A stretch of 34,711 nucleotides of DNA from Rhodocyclaceae bacterium (GTDB lineage: Bacteria > Pseudomonadota > Gammaproteobacteria > Burkholderiales > Rhodocyclaceae), in contig JAGRFX010000018.1 in NCBI GenBank assembly GCA_020445805.1, positions 1-34,711 on the forward strand, in the 5' to 3' direction. Positions within the stretch are counted from its first letter, which is position 1. The number at the start of each line of letters is the position of its first letter. The notes under the pieces are model-generated. The model saw only the letters and a program-made list of their open reading frames with translations. It did not search any database and had not been told where the DNA came from. Of the stretch, positions 31,181-34,711 are shown in pieces. A program made the position numbers and the translations under genes.

Positions 31181-33112
31181 ATGTCACATCTCAACTGTTT
31201 GGCGCGGAAATCCCTTCCGCTGCTTGTGGCTCTGGCGACCGTGCCGATATCGGCCCTCGCTGATCTGAGTGCCGTACCGGACGCTCTGGTCCTGGTGCGT
31301 GGCGAGAAGGCCCGCATCCAGATCAGGGGTGCGGAGAGCCGATTGCGCTTGAGCAGTTCCGACAAGGAGGTCGCCCAGGCCGAGCTGAAGGACGGGTCTG
31401 TGCGGGTCGAGGCCGGGCACACCGGTACGGCCGTCGTGCGCGTGTGGGACCGGGAGTCTTCGGTCTCGATCCCGGTCACGGTGCGTCGCGAGGGCGATGA
31501 CGGGGGCGGCGACGGCGGCACGGGCGGGGGAGGCACAGGTGGCGGCGGTGGCGGCGTCGATCTGACCGGCGATTTCACCCTGCTGGGGTGGAACGACCTG
31601 GGCATGCACTGCATGGATGCCGACTATTCGATCTTCTCGATCCTGCCCCCGTTCAACAATCTGCACGCCCAGCTGGTGGGCAAGAACGGACAAGGTGTCG
31701 TGACCAATGGGGTCACGATCACCTTCGAATCGATGGCGGACCCCGATGGGTCGCTGAACAGCTTCTCGGTGGGCAAGACCAACTTCTGGCAATACGAGGA
31801 CGCGCTGTTCGGCGTGTCCCTGCCGGACGGCCAGGGTCTGGCCGGATTCGGCACCGCCGCGCCGACCCCGCAGGCGATGGTTGCCGATCCGGACAGTGGG
31901 CAGTTCGTTGCGGAGGGCATTCCGATCACGCCCTACGACGACGCGGGCGCCAAGAACTTCTACCCCCTGGTGCGTCTGGCCGCGCGCGATGGCAACGGCA
32001 ATCTGCTGGCAGAGGCGAGGGTCGTGCTGCCGGTGTCCGACGAAATGACCTGTATCGGCTGCCACGGGACGGGTTCCGATCCGGCGGCTCGCCCGGATGC
32101 CGGATGGGTCGGTGATCCGGATCCCGAGCGGGACTACCGGCGCAATATCCTGAGGCTGCATGACCAGGAACAAATCGGCAAGCTCAGCTACCAGGCTGCA
32201 CTGACGCAATTCGGATATGCGCCTACGGGTCTCGAGGCCACGGCGGCGAGCGGTCGTCCGATCCTCTGTGCGAGCTGCCATGGCTCGAATGCGCTGCCCG
32301 GTACGGGCGCGGAGGGCATCAGCCCGCTCACGCAGGCCATGCACAGCCAGCACGCCACCGCAGCCGACCCGCTGACCGGGCAGCTGCTGGGCGACAGCAG
32401 CAACCGCAGCGCCTGCTACCAGTGCCATCCGGGATCCGAGACCCGTTGCCTGCGGGGTGTCATGGGCAACGCGCTGCAGGCCGATGGTTCGCTGGCGATC
32501 CAGTGCCAGAACTGCCATGGCCAGATGGCCGACGTGGGGCGCGAAGGACGAGTGGGCTGGCTCGAGCAGCCTGACTGCCAGAGCTGCCACCATGATGGTC
32601 AGCGCGAGACCATGGCGGTGACGCCGGACGGGCAGCTCAAGACCTGGGCCGACGCCCGCTATGCCACCAACGCCGATGTGCCGGCGGCGGGCTTCAACCT
32701 GTACCGCTTCAGCAAGGGTCACGGCGACCTGCAGTGCGAGGCCTGCCACGGGGCGACCCACGCCGAGTACCCGAGCTCCCACCGCAACGACAACCTGCTC
32801 GCGCAGGACGTGCAGGGGCGCGACGGCACGATCGGTGAGTGCACCTCCTGCCACGCCACCATGCCGGACACGACAACAGGTGGTCCGCACGGCATGCACA
32901 CCGTGGGCAGCCGCTGGGTCGACCGTCACGACAATGCCGCCGAACGGGGCACCCGTGACTGTGCGTACTGCCACGGCGCCGACTTCCGGGGCAGCCCGTT
33001 GTCGGCCGTGAAGGGGGCGCGGAGCTTCTCTGCCGAGGGGCGGCGCGTGAGCTACGCGGTGGGTGACCAGGTCGGCTGCTACGACTGCCACAACGGTCCG
33101 CGCGGCGACTGA
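31181..33112 (+). CDS. Nine-haem c-type cytochrome with N-terminal Ig-like domain
   Basis: 643 residues, signal peptide about 1-27 (ends ISALA). Residues about 28-105 look like a beta-rich Ig-like domain (GEKARIQIRGAESRLRLSSS, GSVRVEAGHTGTAVVRV). Residues about 107-127 are a Gly-rich hinge. A second domain at about 130-275 opens LGWNDLGMHCMDADYSIFS and has no CXXCH. Nine CXXCH haem sites follow: 291 CIGCH, 363 CASCH, 412 CYQCH, 442 CQNCH, 466 CQSCH, 519 CEACH, 554 CTSCH, 594 CAYCH, 633 CYDCH. It is a periplasmic, outer-surface or secreted electron-transfer protein. GGGAGG lies five bases before the ATG. No porin, quinol-oxidising partner or maturation gene is adjacent. A strong terminator follows. 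Function unknown. Confidence 0.93.
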   Translation: MSHLNCLARKSLPLLVALATVPISALADLSAVPDALVLVRGEKARIQIRGAESRLRLSSSDKEVAQAELKDGSVRVEAGHTGTAVVRVWDRESSVSIPVTVRREGDDGGGDGGTGGGGTGGGGGGVDLTGDFTLLGWNDLGMHCMDADYSIFSILPPFNNLHAQLVGKNGQGVVTNGVTITFESMADPDGSLNSFSVGKTNFWQYEDALFGVSLPDGQGLAGFGTAAPTPQAMVADPDSGQFVAEGIPITPYDDAGAKNFYPLVRLAARDGNGNLLAEARVVLPVSDEMTCIGCHGTGSDPAARPDAGWVGDPDPERDYRRNILRLHDQEQIGKLSYQAALTQFGYAPTGLEATAASGRPILCASCHGSNALPGTGAEGISPLTQAMHSQHATAADPLTGQLLGDSSNRSACYQCHPGSETRCLRGVMGNALQADGSLAIQCQNCHGQMADVGREGRVGWLEQPDCQSCHHDGQRETMAVTPDGQLKTWADARYATNADVPAAGFNLYRFSKGHGDLQCEACHGATHAEYPSSHRNDNLLAQDVQGRDGTIGECTSCHATMPDTTTGGPHGMHTVGSRWVDRHDNAAERGTRDCAYCHGADFRGSPLSAVKGARSFSAEGRRVSYAVGDQVGCYDCHNGPRGD

Positions 33113-33132
33113 GGTCCGCAGCGTCCAGTCTG

Positions 33133-33176
33133 GCCCCCGCGGATTCCGGATCGGGATCCGCGGGGGCTAAATTTAT
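33133..33176 (+). terminator. Rho-independent terminator after the cytochrome gene
   Basis: A perfect 12-bp stem GCCCCCGCGGAT/ATCCGCGGGGGC with an 11-base loop is followed by TAAATTTATT, starting 20 bases after the cytochrome stop. It separates the cytochrome from the HDOD gene. Confidence 0.88.
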
Positions 33177-33202
33177 TCTGTCGGCCGCCGTAAATCCGTG
33201 CC

Positions 33203-34114
33203 ATGAGCATAATGGCCGACGATCCCGTCTTTATCCCATCGAGCGTGCGTGCGGCCATCACCATCCGCAATGCCGCCGAGGACCCGTGCATCAACGAGGT
33301 GACCATCCAGCGGATGGTGGCCTCGGAGCCCATGGTGGCGGCGGCCCTGCTTCGGCTCGCCAATAGCGCGGCCTATCGGCGGGGTCGTCTGATCGAGTCG
33401 GTGGCGGACGCGGTGATGCTGCTGGGCATGGGCGAGGTTCGCGCTGTCGCGTCCCAGGTGGCGATGCTGCAGATCGTGCGCGGGATCCGCGGCCGGGCGG
33501 CCCGGATGGTCGCGGAGAGCCTGCTGCTGCATTCGATTTCGATTTCGGTATTCGCCGAACATCTGGCGCGGGAGCGGGAGGGTTGCGAAGCCAGTCGCGT
33601 GGCCACGCTCGGTCTGTTCCACGAGATGCCCACCTTCCTGTTCCTGGCCGGCTCGAACCAGTCGCCGGAGAAGTTCGAGACCCTCTCCGACATCAGTCGT
33701 CTTTCCGAGGCCATCCCGCTGCGCAGCTTCGAATTGCTGATGCAGGACTTCGGCCTCCACTCGCTCGCGATACCGCGGACGGCGGAGTCCCAGGTCGTCG
33801 ACCAGGCGCACTGCTTCGTCACCCATCCCAATCCGCTCAGGATTCACCCGCTCGAGGGTGGTGATCGCAAGGGGATGCCGCCCGAGCAGATCGTTCTGCT
33901 CCAGGCCATGGCCGATGCGGCCTACGTGACGCTGGTCGAGGGGCCATTGCCCGAGTGTCGGGATTCAAGGCCGCCTCCCGCGTCGATTGGACTGGAGGCG
34001 CAGGACGATGAGCCGGAGGAGCCACACGGCGACCAGCAAGCGCCAGAGGCCCCGCGCGGCGGATTGGTCGCAAGGCTGCAGGCGATGCTGGGCAGCCTGT
34101 TCGGATCGAGATAG
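33203..34114 (+). CDS. HDOD domain protein
   Basis: 303 residues. The HDOD domain spans about residues 10-215, with the family core VASEPMVAAALLRLANSAAY, VADAVMLLGMGEVRAVASQV and LLLHSISISVFAEHLARE. HDOD proteins are related to HD phosphohydrolases but lack the metal motif; they are used as signalling or regulatory modules. A Pro/Glu/Gln-rich linker (about 255-285) and a short helix (GGLVARLQAMLGSLFGSR) finish the protein. There is no strong ribosome site before the ATG at 33203; an ATG at 33212 is possible. It is 68 bases before the hemerythrin gene on the same strand. Confidence 0.9.
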   Translation: MSIMADDPVFIPSSVRAAITIRNAAEDPCINEVTIQRMVASEPMVAAALLRLANSAAYRRGRLIESVADAVMLLGMGEVRAVASQVAMLQIVRGIRGRAARMVAESLLLHSISISVFAEHLAREREGCEASRVATLGLFHEMPTFLFLAGSNQSPEKFETLSDISRLSEAIPLRSFELLMQDFGLHSLAIPRTAESQVVDQAHCFVTHPNPLRIHPLEGGDRKGMPPEQIVLLQAMADAAYVTLVEGPLPECRDSRPPPASIGLEAQDDEPEEPHGDQQAPEAPRGGLVARLQAMLGSLFGSR

Positions 34115-34182
34115 GGCGGGGCGCATCCGATCGGCCGTCCGGCCCCTGGCAGACACCGGATTCACATGGAGATTGACTGACG

Positions 34183-34572
34183 ATGGACGCCAAGGCGCCT
34201 CAGGACCCGCACCTGGACCACGGTATTCAGGACGCCCTCTTTCGTGGTCTGCTGGCCGTGCTGAACAGCGGCCAGGACGCGTCGGAGATGCTCGCGGCGG
34301 TCCAGAATTTCTCGCTCCGGCATTTCGAGGCCGAGGAGCACCTGATGGCGCGCCATGGCTACCCAGACACCCCGGCGCATCGGGCCGAACACCGCCGGCT
34401 GCTGGGCGAGGTGCAGGCGATGTGCACCCGCGACCCCGCCGATCCGGCGCTGGCCGATGTGGTCGCCGGCGTCATGGCGCAGATGCGCACCCACATCGAC
34501 GAAGTGGACAAGCGCCTCGCGGACTACCTGCGCGCGCAGGAGGCCGGCGCGCACCGCGGCACTAGCGACTGA
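34183..34572 (+). CDS. Hemerythrin-like protein with an altered first iron ligand
   Basis: 129 residues, four-helix-bundle hemerythrin. Known ligand positions can be matched: H47 and E51 (HFEAE), H66 and H70 (AHRAEH), H104 and D109 (THIDEVD). The first-helix His of the family (normally D-x-x-H-x-x-L-F) is Gln16 here (GIQDALF), so one of seven ligands seems changed. An alternative register uses H13. The protein could bind a mono- or modified di-iron site, or be a sensor rather than an O2 carrier (inference). GGAG lies nine bases upstream. It probably shares a transcript with the HDOD gene. Its 3' end overlaps ettA by 11 bases. Confidence 0.88.
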   Translation: MDAKAPQDPHLDHGIQDALFRGLLAVLNSGQDASEMLAAVQNFSLRHFEAEEHLMARHGYPDTPAHRAEHRRLLGEVQAMCTRDPADPALADVVAGVMAQMRTHIDEVDKRLADYLRAQEAGAHRGTSD

Positions 34573-34711
34573 TCGGCTTGTAGCGGATCCGGTGCGGCTT
34601 GGCGGCTTCTTCACCCAGCCGCTTCTTCTTGTCTTCTTCGTATTCCTGGTAGTTGCCGGCGAAGAAGGTCCACTGGGAATCTCCCTCTGCGGCCAGGATG
34701 TGGGTGCAGAT
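34562..34711 (-). CDS. ettA: C-terminus of energy-dependent translational throttle protein EttA (partial)
   Basis: The last 49 codons of an ABC-F ATPase: CTHILAAEGDSQWTFFAGNY, YEEDKKKRLGEEAAKPHRIR and KPISR end. This is the characteristic C-terminal region of EttA, which gates the ribosome by energy charge. The start is beyond the window edge. Its stop lies inside the end of the convergent hemerythrin gene. Confidence 0.93.
   Translation of the reverse strand: MCTHILAAEGDSQWTFFAGNYQEYEEDKKKRLGEEAAKPHRIRYKPISR

Noticed and set aside
31500..31560. Gly-rich coding repeat as a possible sequencing or slippage artefact
   Set aside because: It keeps frame and sits between two domains as a normal flexible hinge.
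31184..33091. 635-codon minus-strand frame opposite the cytochrome
   Set aside because: It is an antisense artefact of the high GC third position; it has no recognisable domain, while the plus frame has nine CXXCH.
1..34711. CRISPR array, tRNA, rRNA, insertion sequence or integron site
   Set aside because: I saw no regularly spaced direct repeats, no tRNA-like cloverleaf with CCA end, no transposase or integrase motifs and no terminal inverted repeats with target duplications.

Overview
The window is a GC-rich (roughly 65-70 %) chromosomal segment of a motile, respiring Gram-negative bacterium. Its housekeeping content (SlyX, YaeQ, RlhA, EttA, PepD, a GcvR-like double-ACT protein, ClsA-type cardiolipin synthase, DUF3014) points to a gammaproteobacterium or, less likely, a betaproteobacterium. 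I cannot name the genus. I see no rRNA, tRNA, transposase, integrase, phage gene or CRISPR array. No gene-free stretch exceeds 300 bases.

Layout. 1-2348: end of a tripartite RND efflux operon (adaptor, then permease, which runs off the left edge). 2501-7884: a DUF3014 membrane protein, then two LysR-controlled modules: an MFS exporter with its divergent LysR, and a doxX/extradiol-dioxygenase pair with its divergent LysR. 8175-15493: an envelope and signalling block. It holds a LysM/TPR lipoprotein, a convergent three-gene operon whose genes overlap by ATGA (membrane Ser/Thr kinase, LysM polysaccharide-deacetylase lipoprotein, TPR lipoprotein), and a divergent hybrid histidine kinase. 15517-19000: cardiolipin synthase, PPK2 polyphosphate kinase and a crotonase. 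19015-24187: ACT-domain regulator, PepD, MazG-like pyrophosphohydrolase, YaeQ, a small lipoyl-type protein with a Cys motif, cold-shock protein, EF-hand protein and an RbgA-type GTPase. 24142-27951: two overlapping unknown genes, an NrfJ-like periplasmic protein, a chemoreceptor and a LolA-like secreted protein. 28016-34711: SlyX, an unknown membrane-anchored protein coupled to the U32 protein RlhA, a nine-haem c-type cytochrome, an HDOD protein, a hemerythrin-like protein and the C-terminus of EttA.

The most promising candidates for undescribed biology are three. First, the kinase-deacetylase-TPR operon: the kinase carries a duplicated Thr-containing nonapeptide in its N-terminal tail and a periplasmic sensor plus HAMP after the kinase domain. 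Second, the stand-alone nonahaem cytochrome, with an N-terminal Ig-like domain, a Gly-rich hinge, a conserved-looking GMHC segment and an inverted repeat upstream. Third, the 89-residue lipoyl-type protein with a CxxxCxxC motif. All functions here are read from sequence patterns and family knowledge; no database search was run.
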